A DNA stretch of 64,000 nt from [Leptolyngbya] sp. PCC 7376 (GTDB taxonomy: Bacteria > Cyanobacteriota > Cyanobacteriia > Cyanobacteriales > MRBY01). Of this stretch, positions 36,964 to 46,295 are shown in pieces. The notes beneath the pieces were generated by a model. It ran no database searches and was not told the origin of the DNA. It saw only the letters and a list, made by a program, of their open reading frames with translations. A program made the translations under genes and the position numbers. The stretch is taken from NCBI RefSeq assembly GCF_000316605.1, contig NC_019683.1, positions 1,348,036 through 1,412,035 on the forward strand, given 5' to 3'. The first letter of the stretch is position 1. Every line of letters starts with the position of its first letter.

Positions 36964-39495
36964 ATGACTTTTTCGAACGCCGGTAGCATTCTGGCAACAT
37001 TAAGCCAGTTCACCCAATTCAACCGATCCAACGCGCTGACCGACCGAGTACAAGATATTTCGATTAACGAATTTGTCTGCCTCCTAGACTTCATTACCGC
37101 TGAATTCCAGCAATTCCTCCGCGCCCTCGACATGATCAATAACGAAGCATTAGAGACAATGCTCGATCAGATCATGGAAGCCTTTACGTTCAAGATCGGC
37201 CAAATTCTTCAGGCAGAACGCACCACCATTTTTCTCGTCGACGAAGAACAACAACAACTCTGGTCAAAAATTGATCGCGGCCGTAAAAATGGCCCCCGCA
37301 ACCTCCGTATCCCTCTCAAAATTGGTATTGCAGGCCATGTGGCTGCCACTTCCGAAACCCTAAATATCGACAACGCCTACGAACATCCCCTGTTCAAAAA
37401 AGATATCGATGAGCGGCCTGGTATCCAAACCAAAACACTGCTGTGTATGCCGATCTGTAGCAGCTCTGGCAAAGTCGTTGCTGTGGTTCAGCTCGTTAAT
37501 AAAAAAGGTGGTGATACCTGCTTCGATGACCAGGACGAAGAACGATTTTCTGAATTTGCCTCATCCATCGGCATTATTCTCGAAACGTGCCAATCTTTTT
37601 ATGTTGCTGCGAGAAATCAGCGTGGTGCCTCCGCTCTTCTGAAGGCAACTTCTAGTCTGGGTCAGAGCTTAGACCTAGAAGCAACCCTACAAGCCGTAAT
37701 GGAGCAAGCCCGCAAGCTAATGCAGGCAGATCGCAGTACCCTCTTTATGTTGAGCCGAGAAACCGGTGAGCTCTGGAGTAAAGTCGATAGCGCTGATCAC
37801 TCCCAAAAGATGGAAATTCGGATTCCGTCTAATCGCGGCATTGTCGGATTTGTTGCCTCTACAGGCCAAGTACTTAACATCTCCGATGCCTATTCCGATC
37901 CACGCTTTGATCCCTCCACCGATCGCCGCACTGGTTACAATACCCGCACCATTCTTTGTATGCCAGTGTTTAACTCCAGTAGTGAGTTGATTGCTGTTAC
38001 CCAACTAATCAACAAAGAACAAGGTAGCTTTAGTGCCTCTGACGAAGAATTTATGCAGGCGTTTAATATCCAAGCGGGTATTGCCCTAGAAAATGCCAAA
38101 TTATTTGAAAATGTTTTAACGGAAAAGCAATATCAAAAAGATATTCTCGAAAGTCTCTCTGATGCAGTAATCTCGACGGATTTACAAGGACGGATCGTCA
38201 CCATTAATGATGCGGCTTTAGAGCTTTTAGGGTTTCCGAAAGAAGAACACCATAATGAAACGCTACGGCAACTCTGGGAATGTAAATTAGTTGATCGCCA
38301 AGTATGGGAAGTCGTGCCCATTGAAAATTTACAAGCACGCCTAGAGGATAGTTTGCAATATGGTGCGAAATCCTATGTGCCAGAGCAGGAGCTACATCTA
38401 GGCTCTTACTGTCCACCGGATCGGAGTTGTCTCTTGGCTGTGCCACGTCTCTTTTCGCCGGGTGAATATTTCATTTGGAATGAGGATGAGCCAGCTGATC
38501 CAGAATTTTTACAACCGATTGATCGCAATATTAACCTTAGCGTTAATCCCCTTACGAATGGTGATGGGCAGGTGCGTGGTGGACTCGTTGTTATTGAGGA
38601 CATCAGCCAAGAGAAGCGGATGAAGTCGACGTTATATCGGTACATGACTCCCGGTGTGGCCGAACAAGTAATGGCCTTAGGTGATGAGAATTTGATGGTA
38701 GGAGAACGTCGGGATGTGACGATTCTCTTTTCTGATATTCGGGGCTATACGACGCTAACAGAAAACCTTGAAGCAACGGAAGTCGTCTCGCTGCTAAATC
38801 AGTATTTTGAAACGATGGTGGAGTCCGTTTTTGACTACCATGGCACCTTGGATAAATTTATTGGTGATGCGTTGATGGCGGTGTTTGGTGCGCCGTTACC
38901 GCTCGATGATCATGCCTGGATGTCCATTAAATCTGCATTGGATATGCGTCGCCGCTTAGATGAATTTAATCATCGCCGTGTGGTGGATAATCAGCCGCAA
39001 ATCCAATTTGGTATCGGAATTAGTTCGGGTGAGGTGGTTTCTGGAAATATTGGCTCCCAAAAACGGATGGATTATACAGTGATTGGGGATGGCATCAACG
39101 TTAGTGCGCGTTTAGAAAGTCTGACAAAGCAGTATCTCTGCGACATTATCATCAGCGAAAATACTCTCGCGCTCTGTGATGATCGCCTGTGGGTCCGGGA
39201 GCTGGATAAGATTCGAGTGAAAGGTAAGAGCAAGGCGACGAAAATTTATGAGGTTATTACCGAGAAGGAGCAGCAGCTAGAGGATAATCACCACGAATTT
39301 CTCGATTTGTATCATCGGGGTCGAGCCGCATATATGGATAAGGATTTCCAGCGGGCAATCACCGCATTCAAAAAGGCTCATAAAATTAGAAAGGATGACC
39401 AAGCAACGGTGATTCATCTGCGACGGGCACAGCGATTCTTTAGTAATCCTCCCGGTAAAAACTGGGATGGCATCTATACAATGCAAACGAAATAG
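36964..39495 (+). CDS. GAF-GAF-PAS class III adenylyl cyclase (CyaB type)
   Basis: Domain order over 843 residues is a short N-region, GAF-A (~55-210), GAF-B (~225-375), PAS (~385-530), cyclase domain (~585-770) and a short TPR-like tail. Both GAF domains end with the NKxnFx3DE motif (NKKGGDTCFDDQDE and NKEQGSFSASDE), which in Anabaena CyaB1/B2 marks cyclic-nucleotide-binding GAFs. The catalytic domain has metal Asp residues in FSDIRGYT and KFIGDALMAVFG, the adenine-selecting Lys, and DYTVIGDGINVSARLE with Thr in place of Asp (class IIIb). I prefer ATG 36964 to the upstream TTG. Confidence 0.92.
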   Translation: MTFSNAGSILATLSQFTQFNRSNALTDRVQDISINEFVCLLDFITAEFQQFLRALDMINNEALETMLDQIMEAFTFKIGQILQAERTTIFLVDEEQQQLWSKIDRGRKNGPRNLRIPLKIGIAGHVAATSETLNIDNAYEHPLFKKDIDERPGIQTKTLLCMPICSSSGKVVAVVQLVNKKGGDTCFDDQDEERFSEFASSIGIILETCQSFYVAARNQRGASALLKATSSLGQSLDLEATLQAVMEQARKLMQADRSTLFMLSRETGELWSKVDSADHSQKMEIRIPSNRGIVGFVASTGQVLNISDAYSDPRFDPSTDRRTGYNTRTILCMPVFNSSSELIAVTQLINKEQGSFSASDEEFMQAFNIQAGIALENAKLFENVLTEKQYQKDILESLSDAVISTDLQGRIVTINDAALELLGFPKEEHHNETLRQLWECKLVDRQVWEVVPIENLQARLEDSLQYGAKSYVPEQELHLGSYCPPDRSCLLAVPRLFSPGEYFIWNEDEPADPEFLQPIDRNINLSVNPLTNGDGQVRGGLVVIEDISQEKRMKSTLYRYMTPGVAEQVMALGDENLMVGERRDVTILFSDIRGYTTLTENLEATEVVSLLNQYFETMVESVFDYHGTLDKFIGDALMAVFGAPLPLDDHAWMSIKSALDMRRRLDEFNHRRVVDNQPQIQFGIGISSGEVVSGNIGSQKRMDYTVIGDGINVSARLESLTKQYLCDIIISENTLALCDDRLWVRELDKIRVKGKSKATKIYEVITEKEQQLEDNHHEFLDLYHRGRAAYMDKDFQRAITAFKKAHKIRKDDQATVIHLRRAQRFFSNPPGKNWDGIYTMQTK

Positions 39496-39533
39496 CCGGT
39501 GATTATCCTAACCAAAGACTTTAGTCGTTAAGT

Positions 39534-40739
39534 TTAGGCATTGAGGCTCAAAACTTCTTTGCGTGGTAGCTGAGATTTGAGGGTTGAGGTGAGAATATCT
39601 TGGGCAGCAACGTCGCAGGCTGTACCGTCTCCCATGGCTGCTCGCACTTCTGCATAGTCCGCAAACATTTGGTCGCGGCGATCGCCTGGCATGAGTAAGG
39701 CGAAAGCTTCCTTGGCGATCCCCTCTGCTGAAGCCTCATCCTGCCAAAGCTCTGGCACGATACGACGCATGAGCATTAAATTAACGGCTGACATAAAGGG
39801 GATTGAAAATCTAATGATCCACTTTGCAATCCAAGCTGTCAAAGGATGTATTTTGTACAGAACAACTTGAGGCACATCAAGTAAGGCGATTTCAAGGTTA
39901 ACGGTGCCAGACTTGGCAATCGCTAAATCCGCAGCGGCGATCGCCAATGATGTTTCATTTGGGTCATCGATCAGAATGGCATTAAGACCTGCTTCATTCA
40001 CTGCCCTTTCAATGGCCATACGATAGTTAGGCAAAGCAACGGGGACGAGAAATTTCAAGTTGGGAATCTGTTGCTGGAGGATTTTTGCCGCGCCGATGAT
40101 ATCGGGTAAGAGATATTTTAATTCTTGACGACGAGATGCTGGTAGGAGAGTCACAATGGTTTGCTCTCGATTTAACCCTAATTGATCGCGGGCAGTGAGT
40201 TTATTCGGGGAGCTTGCCATCTTTGCAACTAAGGGATGGCCCACATAATTGACATCGATGCCATAGTCGGCAAAATATCGCGCTTCCTCAGGGAAAATAG
40301 CGAGAATGCGATCTGTAATGCGGGCGATCGCCTTGGTATTGCGATCATTAAAAGACCACACCCAAGCTTGCGGGGCAATGTAATAGAAAATGGGGATATT
40401 TGGGAGATTACGGCGGACAAAATTGCCAATGCTAATGTTGGGGCCAACGTAATCGATCAAAATTATTTTGTCGGGGGGATTTTGCTTGAGATACTGTTTT
40501 GCTTGGTGCTGGACCTTTAGCGTGGGGATGATATAGGGCAATGATTCGACTAAACCGATAGAGCCAATACGAGTCGTATTCCCCAATAATGTTGCGCCAG
40601 CTGCTGCCATGCGATCGCCACCAAGGGCTGTAATTTTAAGATCAATATTGAGTCGGCGCGCTTGCCGAAAGAGAGCCTCTACTAAAAGACTTCCTTGTAA
40701 ATCACCGGATACTTCCCCAGTGCTAATAAAAATATGCAT
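39534..40739 (-). CDS. lpxB: Lipid-A-disaccharide synthase
   Basis: This enzyme joins UDP-2,3-diacylglucosamine and lipid X into the lipid A disaccharide at the inner membrane. The 401 residues begin MHIFISTGEVSGDLQGSLL, the family signature, and include IDYVGPNISIGNFVRR, PIFYYIAPQAWVW, LLPASRRQELKYLLP and AKSGTVNLEIALLDVPQVVLYK. Only 3 nt separate it from the lpxA stop, so the two genes are coupled. Confidence 0.95.
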   Translation of the reverse strand: MHIFISTGEVSGDLQGSLLVEALFRQARRLNIDLKITALGGDRMAAAGATLLGNTTRIGSIGLVESLPYIIPTLKVQHQAKQYLKQNPPDKIILIDYVGPNISIGNFVRRNLPNIPIFYYIAPQAWVWSFNDRNTKAIARITDRILAIFPEEARYFADYGIDVNYVGHPLVAKMASSPNKLTARDQLGLNREQTIVTLLPASRRQELKYLLPDIIGAAKILQQQIPNLKFLVPVALPNYRMAIERAVNEAGLNAILIDDPNETSLAIAAADLAIAKSGTVNLEIALLDVPQVVLYKIHPLTAWIAKWIIRFSIPFMSAVNLMLMRRIVPELWQDEASAEGIAKEAFALLMPGDRRDQMFADYAEVRAAMGDGTACDVAAQDILTSTLKSQLPRKEVLSLNA

Positions 40740-40742
40740 GAC

Positions 40743-41540
40743 TTAGCTCCGTTTGACTGGTGTTAGACCACGCCGTTGTGGACTAAGCGCTTGTTCAAGA
40801 AAGGTGTGTAAGTGGTGAAGATGCTCATGCTCACCCAGTTCTGGGAGTTTACTGACAGCCTCAGCCGTTTTGAGATCCGAGCGGTAGAGTGTCCGAAATG
40901 CCTTTTTTAGCAGTTTCATTTCGTCTAGATTTAAACCACTACGCTTTAAGCCAACTAAATTTAGCGATCGCACCTTGGAAGGATTTCCCTCAACGAGCAT
41001 AAAGGGTGGCACATCCCGATCAATGCGACTCATGCCGCCCAACATGGCCATTTTGCCAATATGGACAAATTGATGGATGCCCAGCATCCCACCAATTACT
41101 GCCCGGGATTCAATTTCCACATGGCCGGCGATCGCCACACTATTGGCAATAATGATGTTGTCTGCCAAAACACAATTGTGAGCGACATGGACATAAGCCA
41201 TCAAGAGATTGTTTGACCCAATGCTTGTTTTGTCTCCCTCACTTGTCGCCCGATTGACCGTCACATATTCCCGGAATGTATTGTGATTACCGATTTCAAC
41301 TAAACTTGCAGCGCCAGTGTATTTCAGATCTTGGGGGGCTAGACCAATTGCCGCTCCTGGATAAAAATGATTACCTTCACCAATGCTGGTATGACCGTCG
41401 ATCACCACATGGGCGTCAACAATACTATCTGCGCCAATATTGACGTGCTCACCAATGACTGCATAGGGACCAATCTTGACGGACGGATGAATCTCGGCTT
41501 TTGGATGTACCACTGCCGTGGGATGAATCAGAGTACTCAA
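40743..41540 (-). CDS. lpxA: UDP-N-acetylglucosamine acyltransferase
   Basis: LpxA adds the first acyl chain of lipid A to UDP-GlcNAc. The 265 residues are mostly hexapeptide repeats that form a left-handed beta-helix (IHPTAVVHPKAEIHPSVKIGPYAVIGEHVNIG). The catalytic His is in VHVAHNCVLADN, followed by IGGMLGIHQFVHIG. The helical C-domain contains NLVGLKRSGL. It lies 50 nt downstream of fabZ and directly before lpxB. Confidence 0.96.
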   Translation of the reverse strand: MSTLIHPTAVVHPKAEIHPSVKIGPYAVIGEHVNIGADSIVDAHVVIDGHTSIGEGNHFYPGAAIGLAPQDLKYTGAASLVEIGNHNTFREYVTVNRATSEGDKTSIGSNNLLMAYVHVAHNCVLADNIIIANSVAIAGHVEIESRAVIGGMLGIHQFVHIGKMAMLGGMSRIDRDVPPFMLVEGNPSKVRSLNLVGLKRSGLNLDEMKLLKKAFRTLYRSDLKTAEAVSKLPELGEHEHLHHLHTFLEQALSPQRRGLTPVKRS

Positions 41541-41590
41541 CGGAATTCTCCAGCTTGCTCCATAGTAGTTTAGTGAGATTTATAGCCTAT

Positions 41591-42058
41591 TTATTCAAAA
41601 TCAAGGCGGGAAAAGAGCATTTCGCCGGACACAGCAAGCTTGCCATCCACCGTGCCTTTACCCTTCATTTTGGCGATACGTTGGGCTTTCACTGTAATCA
41701 GTTCAACGGTCATAATGAGTTGATCACCCGGCACTACAGGGCGACGAAACCGCACACCATCAATCCCTGCAAAACCAAAAAAAGTATTGTCCATACCAGG
41801 CATTTGAGTCAAAATAAATCCGCCAACCTGGGCCATCGCTTCCACCATCAATACACCAGGCATAATCGGGTGATTAGGGATATGGCCTTGGAAATGAGGC
41901 TCATTAAACGTGATATTTTTGAGACCAACTGCCTTTTCACCAGGAACATACTCCAGGATGCGATCTACAAGGGAAAAAGGATAGCGGTGCGGTAATAGCT
42001 TCTGAATTTCTTCGACGGGAATGGGCTGGGATAAAGTTCCGGTATTTTCTGTGGTCAT
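41591..42058 (-). CDS. fabZ: 3-hydroxyacyl-ACP dehydratase
   Basis: FabZ dehydrates beta-hydroxyacyl-ACP in fatty acid synthesis. The 155-residue hot-dog protein has the catalytic His in [15 protein letters not shown] and Glu in [14 protein letters not shown], and [19 protein letters not shown] after it. It is first in a fabZ-lpxA-lpxB block. The lpxC gene that often precedes fabZ is not here; upstream are DUF928 genes. Confidence 0.96.
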   Translation of the reverse strand: MTTENTGTLSQPIPVEEIQKLLPHRYPFSLVDRILEYVPGEKAVGLKNITFNEPHFQGHIPNHPIMPGVLMVEAMAQVGGFILTQMPGMDNTFFGFAGIDGVRFRRPVVPGDQLIMTVELITVKAQRIAKMKGKGTVDGKLAVSGEMLFSRLDFE

Positions 42059-42204
42059 AGCAGCCGAGCGTAAACGTCAGCCCCAAAGGGCTAATTTAGA
42101 TTACTACAGATTGTTAACAATTCATGCTCTATCCTTTGATTTGCGTTAGATTCCAGAGTCATTATGGGGCGATCAGCCTTGATAGTCGCAATAAGTAAGC
42201 TGAG

Positions 42205-43290
42205 TTAGTGATTGTTTGTAGCACTCGGATAATTTGATGCCTCACTAAACACGGCCACAATTTTCTCAATCGTTTCCGGTTGATTGGTCTCCGCAGTTAA
42301 CTCATGGTCACGAAAAATTTTTTCTAGGGACATTTCCCATAGTTCTGGATATGCTTCGCGGTTAAGTGCTGCAAAATTCATGGTGTCTCCCCAAATGTTG
42401 AAGAAAGCTGATAACTGGGCTAACTCCAACATTCTTTGGCGTTGAACAATATCGATAAATGGAAAGCCAATAGAGGAAAAATCAGAGGCATTTGATGACG
42501 CTGAGACCAGTGCATTGAGCTGCTCATATTCATCATGGATTTGCGTAAAATGCTGGCGTAATTCTTTTTCAACTTTGGCGATCGCCTTTGGTTTAGGGTT
42601 GTTTTTGAGGACTGTGGCCAATTTTAAGGCACGTTCTTGATCCAAAGATAAATATGAACCTTCACCTTCCAATGCTTCGGTTAAACTCTCTAGGGTTTTT
42701 ACGTCTTTGGATAATGAAATTTGATCCATTGTTTGTAAACGCAACATGCCATAGATATAGGAATCTCCACTGCGATCAAAGGGATCGATTTGTACGGTAA
42801 TATCCCACCAATAATCTTCCTCTTCTTTTAAGAGATTTTGAGGAAGCTGAACCTGAAGTAGGCCACTTGAATCTGATGGGGTTGGAATAGTTTGAGAATA
42901 AACAAGTTCAGAATCTTCAGTCTCTTCTATGTTACGAAAAATACTCAATTCGACTTTTTCATACAAAGGATTTTTCACAGGTGTAGGAAGGTAAAACCAT
43001 AAGCTTGGCTCTGAAATTAAGGTTTCAACGATCTCACCTGTGGGCAGCAAAACCCGAAATAAGTCCCAATCCATTTTTTTGCCACATCGTTTTCCGCCCC
43101 CTCGGTGTCCAGTGCCAAAGGTTGGTTCACTAGTGGTACTCGGTGGAATGGGAAGTGTGACGAGAAGATTATTATTAGTGGAGGATAAAGATTGATATTG
43201 AGGAGGGGTTGTGGCGATCGCCGCCGATGGTATTGTGCCCAATCCTAAGAAGAATGCTGTTGCGCCCACGAAAAATAGATATTTGTTCAT
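42205..43290 (-). CDS. DUF928 secreted protein
   Basis: A signal peptide (FFVGATAFFLGLGTIPSAAIA) leads into a DUF928 domain. Its blocks are CGKKMDWDLFRVLLPTGEIVETLISEPSLWFYLP, then LLKEEEDYWWDITVQIDPFDRSGD and VYSQTIPTPSDS-type strands. The final ~150 residues are helical (LVSASSNASDF, MLELAQLSAFFNIWGDTMNFAAL). DUF928 is a cyanobacterial family of unknown function that is often near CHAT or filamentous-haemagglutinin genes; neither is visible here. It lies 45 nt downstream of a related gene, so this is a tandem paralogue pair. Confidence 0.85.
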   Translation of the reverse strand: MNKYLFFVGATAFFLGLGTIPSAAIATTPPQYQSLSSTNNNLLVTLPIPPSTTSEPTFGTGHRGGGKRCGKKMDWDLFRVLLPTGEIVETLISEPSLWFYLPTPVKNPLYEKVELSIFRNIEETEDSELVYSQTIPTPSDSSGLLQVQLPQNLLKEEEDYWWDITVQIDPFDRSGDSYIYGMLRLQTMDQISLSKDVKTLESLTEALEGEGSYLSLDQERALKLATVLKNNPKPKAIAKVEKELRQHFTQIHDEYEQLNALVSASSNASDFSSIGFPFIDIVQRQRMLELAQLSAFFNIWGDTMNFAALNREAYPELWEMSLEKIFRDHELTAETNQPETIEKIVAVFSEASNYPSATNNH

Positions 43291-43335
43291 CTGTTTATTT
43301 TGCTCCGTGTCAAGGGAGAGGCGATCGCCCCTAGC

Positions 43336-44367
43336 CTAGAAATCTTGTGCCGTTGTCAATACACTAATCATTCCCTCTGCATCTGCGCCCTGCTTCTCTA
43401 GAAATAACACTTCAAGTAAGGATTGCCATTCCTCTGGATGTGTTGCACGAGCCATCGCTAAATAATTTGCTGTATCGCCCCAGAGTTCAAAAAAGGCGGA
43501 TACCTGAGCCAACTCTAAGAGCATTTGACTGTGCTTCTGTTCAAACTCTTCGAGTTCTGCTGCATTAGTCCGAGAGTCTTGGGCGAGTTCCGCAATAACT
43601 TGGGTTAGCTGTCCATAGTCATCGTGGCGCGAGATGAAATATTCACGCAATTGGCTTTCGGCCATGCTGATAGTTTCTGAATCTAGGCTTGTTTGGAGTG
43701 CTGTTGCTAGCGCTTGAGCTTTAGATTCATCTAAGGAAAGAATGGATGTTGGGTTGCTTAATACATCCGTCAAGAGCGCTAATGCCGCTGGACTTTTATC
43801 TAAAGAAACCTGTTCAAGACTCTGCTGATTAATGGAACCAAACATATAGACATCTGCACTACGGTCTACATCATCCAGAACTAAGGCTAAATCCCACCAA
43901 TAGGATGTATTGGGACGAATTGTATTTGGAGGTATGGTGATTTTCAGTAAACCGTTTTTTCCATCGACATTATTGAGTTCTTGGAAATGCATTATTGCGC
44001 CACTCGCATCATCATTTGCGCCCAAGCTGAATTCTGCTTTTGCCATGCGGTTTTCTGGAATATAAAACCAGAGGTTTGTTGCGCCTGTCGAGGCTGTTTC
44101 CGCAACGTAATCTGCCGGTAGGAGAGCACTAAAATAGTTTTGGGATGCTCTGTTTAGAAAAATCTTGCCTTTGCATCTGGACATCCCTTCACCAAAGTTT
44201 GCGATACTCTCAATGCTTGGACTGGGTAGGGCGATACTTCTTTTGATCTCCGATACGGAAGAGGTTGCGACAGCAGCGGGTAATGGTTCGGCGATCGCCA
44301 CAGTGGAGATAGAGCAGAGACTGACCAATATCGCTACAGATTGAAATAAGAAATGCTGTCTGTTCAT
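43336..44367 (-). CDS. DUF928 secreted protein, paralogue
   Basis: This ~343-residue protein begins MNRQHFLFQSVAILVSLCSISTVAIA, a signal peptide. The blocks match those of the next gene: SRCKGKIFLNRASQNYFSALLPAD, NLWFYIPENRMAKAEF, SYWWDLALVLDDVDRSADVYMFG and LLELAQVSAFFELWGDTANYLAMA. ATG 44367 is preferred to the TTG at 44379. The two copies are well diverged, so the duplication is old. Confidence 0.85.
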   Translation of the reverse strand: MNRQHFLFQSVAILVSLCSISTVAIAEPLPAAVATSSVSEIKRSIALPSPSIESIANFGEGMSRCKGKIFLNRASQNYFSALLPADYVAETASTGATNLWFYIPENRMAKAEFSLGANDDASGAIMHFQELNNVDGKNGLLKITIPPNTIRPNTSYWWDLALVLDDVDRSADVYMFGSINQQSLEQVSLDKSPAALALLTDVLSNPTSILSLDESKAQALATALQTSLDSETISMAESQLREYFISRHDDYGQLTQVIAELAQDSRTNAAELEEFEQKHSQMLLELAQVSAFFELWGDTANYLAMARATHPEEWQSLLEVLFLEKQGADAEGMISVLTTAQDF

Positions 44368-44379
44368 TGTGGGTCTCAA

Positions 44380-44717
44380 AGCTTAATTTTGGGGAGGGCA
44401 GGCGATCGCATATTTATAATTCTGCGTAAATCCATCGTAAATCTCCACTCTGCTTTTTTTATATTGTCCTTGCAAGTGTTGCTTAAAGATCCTAACAAGA
44501 TCGTCGAGAGACCCCTAAGTATTTTGTGAACTGACATCCGCCTAAAAGCGTACAAAAATAGCTTATAAATTACGGCGATCACCTTCCGGTGCTTGAAATT
44601 CAGTAACAGTACTGTGAGTTGGGAATCTGATGCGTTACTCAGTGCGGCGATCGCTTTTTTGAATTATGCATGATCGTCTACAGGAATTTGTGAGAAACCG
44701 CATTCTATTCGTTTCGC
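44380..44717. other. Intergenic region between DUF928 and hlyD
   Basis: About 340 nt. It includes a GCGATCGC palindrome followed by TTTTTT (44646-44659) that could act as a weak plus-strand terminator. A 68-codon minus frame at 44376-44582 has no ribosome binding site or recognisable protein, and I leave it out. Confidence 0.45.
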
Positions 44718-44777
44718 AAAGCACGATTAGCTACAGATTTTTAAACACACTCAAAAATCTGTAGCTAATCGTGCTTT
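44718..44777. repeat. 25-bp perfect inverted repeat at the 3' end of hlyD
   Basis: Positions 44718-44742 are the exact reverse complement of 44753-44777, with a 10-nt loop (AAACACACTC). The inner arm includes the last eight codons of hlyD (RKARLATDF, stop at 44751). No T-run follows on either strand, so it is not a standard terminator, although it could protect the mRNA end. Confidence 0.92.
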
Positions 44778-46184
44778 CCGTAACAGAAATGCTAAAAAAG
44801 TCTCTTCTTTCGTCACAATAGAAACATTCCCCTCCATCCCAGCTTGTAAAGTGCAGGAAGAGTAGATATCACCAAAAGTATTACTTTGTGGTGTGATGAT
44901 AGCTTTATAAAAAGATTGGTTATTACTGATAAAAGTATCTGTCGATATTTCTTTCAGCACCCCCGAAAGAGTCCCATAATCAGGATAAGGACACGCTGAA
45001 ATTCTAATTTGTGCTGTTTGTCCTATTTCAAGATTATGAATATCAGCAGCCGAAATTAGAGCATTAATAGTTAAAGGAGCATTCTGGGGTGAAATTTGAG
45101 CAATTTCTGTACCGGGTTGCACCCTTTGACTTGAGTTACGCAATAAAAGTTTAAGAACAGTACCACTAGTGGGAGCAGTAATAACCCCTCGTTGTATCTG
45201 CTTCTCAACTTGTTTTAATGCTATTTCTTCGCGATCACCTTGTTTTTGCAGCTCAATACTTTGGCCGAGCAATAAATTCTTTTCCCTTTTAAGATCAGCT
45301 TGTATAGCCATAAAGGCAGCTTTTTCTCTTGCAATAGCTTGTTGTGTAATTTTTACTTCAGAGTCGCTAGGATTTAAAGCAATTTTAGCTTTTTCCCATC
45401 TTCCTTGGGCAATTTGAAGCGTTTGTTTACCAGTTTCAATCTCTTGAATTTGTACCAAAACATTCTGCTTTTTTTGTTCCACACCAAGCTGAATTTCCTT
45501 TAATAGTTCTTGAGAGATTGCTCCTGTTTCGGTGAGGGGAGCATATCGTTTGAATTTTTCTTGTTCAGCTTCTAACTCAGCTTTTGCCGCATCTAAATGA
45601 GCAAAGGATATCTTTAATTCTGCTTCTTCTCGTTTTATATCAGCTTGGGTTTCTTCTAGATCTTTTTCTGTGGTAGATTGACGATCCTGATATTCTCGTT
45701 TCTGACCAGCTAATTGAGCTTCTAGGGAAAGAATAATACGATTATATCTCTCTGTTTCTGCTATCAACTGACGATCTAAAGCAATCATTTGTTGATTAAT
45801 CTGTCGTTGTTGTTGGGCTAACTTTTCCAAAGAACCCTGTAACTGTATTTGTTCAAGCTGTAATTGAGAATCATCAAGAAGAGCTATTGTTTCTCCAGCT
45901 TGAACAAATTGATTTTCTTTAACCTTAATGGTTTTAACAGTTCCTTCTTCGGTAGATTCTACAATTTGTATTTCTCCTTCAGGACGAATCGTAGTGCTCG
46001 CCTCAACTGTCACCTTATATTTAGTCACAGCTGCCAAAATAAAAGCTGAAACCATTGTCGTCGCTAAGGCTAGTCCTCCCAAACTTAGCCAAGGACTAAT
46101 TGGGGGTAAAAATTCTTGCTCAGAAATAGTTGGTAAAACAGCTTCTTCATTGGAATGGACCATTGATAAATCTAGGCTCACCAT
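44751..46184 (-). CDS. HlyD-family membrane-fusion protein for peptide export
   Basis: HlyD-type adaptors link an inner-membrane exporter to the outer membrane. The 477 residues have one membrane helix (LSLGGLALATTMVSAFILAAV, ~33-53) and a biotinyl-lipoyl half (EEGTVKTIKVKENQFVQAGETIALLDD). A long coiled coil (~105-310) is followed by the closing half (ITAPTSGTVLKLLLRNSSQRVQPGTEIAQI) and a beta-barrel domain. It lies downstream of lanA and should serve LanT, since a Gram-negative cell needs a periplasmic bridge. It ends within the 25-bp inverted repeat at 44718-44777. Confidence 0.9.
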   Translation of the reverse strand: MVSLDLSMVHSNEEAVLPTISEQEFLPPISPWLSLGGLALATTMVSAFILAAVTKYKVTVEASTTIRPEGEIQIVESTEEGTVKTIKVKENQFVQAGETIALLDDSQLQLEQIQLQGSLEKLAQQQRQINQQMIALDRQLIAETERYNRIILSLEAQLAGQKREYQDRQSTTEKDLEETQADIKREEAELKISFAHLDAAKAELEAEQEKFKRYAPLTETGAISQELLKEIQLGVEQKKQNVLVQIQEIETGKQTLQIAQGRWEKAKIALNPSDSEVKITQQAIAREKAAFMAIQADLKREKNLLLGQSIELQKQGDREEIALKQVEKQIQRGVITAPTSGTVLKLLLRNSSQRVQPGTEIAQISPQNAPLTINALISAADIHNLEIGQTAQIRISACPYPDYGTLSGVLKEISTDTFISNNQSFYKAIITPQSNTFGDIYSSCTLQAGMEGNVSIVTKEETFLAFLLRKARLATDF

Positions 46185-46210
46185 AATTATATTTAGGGTA
46201 AAGACCCAGA

Positions 46211-46285
46211 GATAAACTCTAGGTCTCCTGAGATTTATCTAGGGAAAGTAATTAAATTCGACCAATCCTCTTATTTTCCCTAGAT
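46211..46285 (-). other. Paired hairpins between lanA and hlyD
   Basis: An 11-bp perfect stem (46237-46247 with 46275-46285) and a second stem (about 46210-46220 with 46229-46240, one bulge) lie in the 111-nt gap. They share one segment, so they could be mutually exclusive. Neither has a T-run. Hairpins after lanA genes commonly stabilise the precursor mRNA and limit read-through, which is the likely role here. Confidence 0.6.
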
Positions 46286-46295
46286 GAATTTTTCC

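Noticed and set aside
44376-44582. 68-codon minus-strand frame upstream of the DUF928 pair
   Set aside because: No ribosome binding site or known protein features, and it overlaps the probable promoter region.
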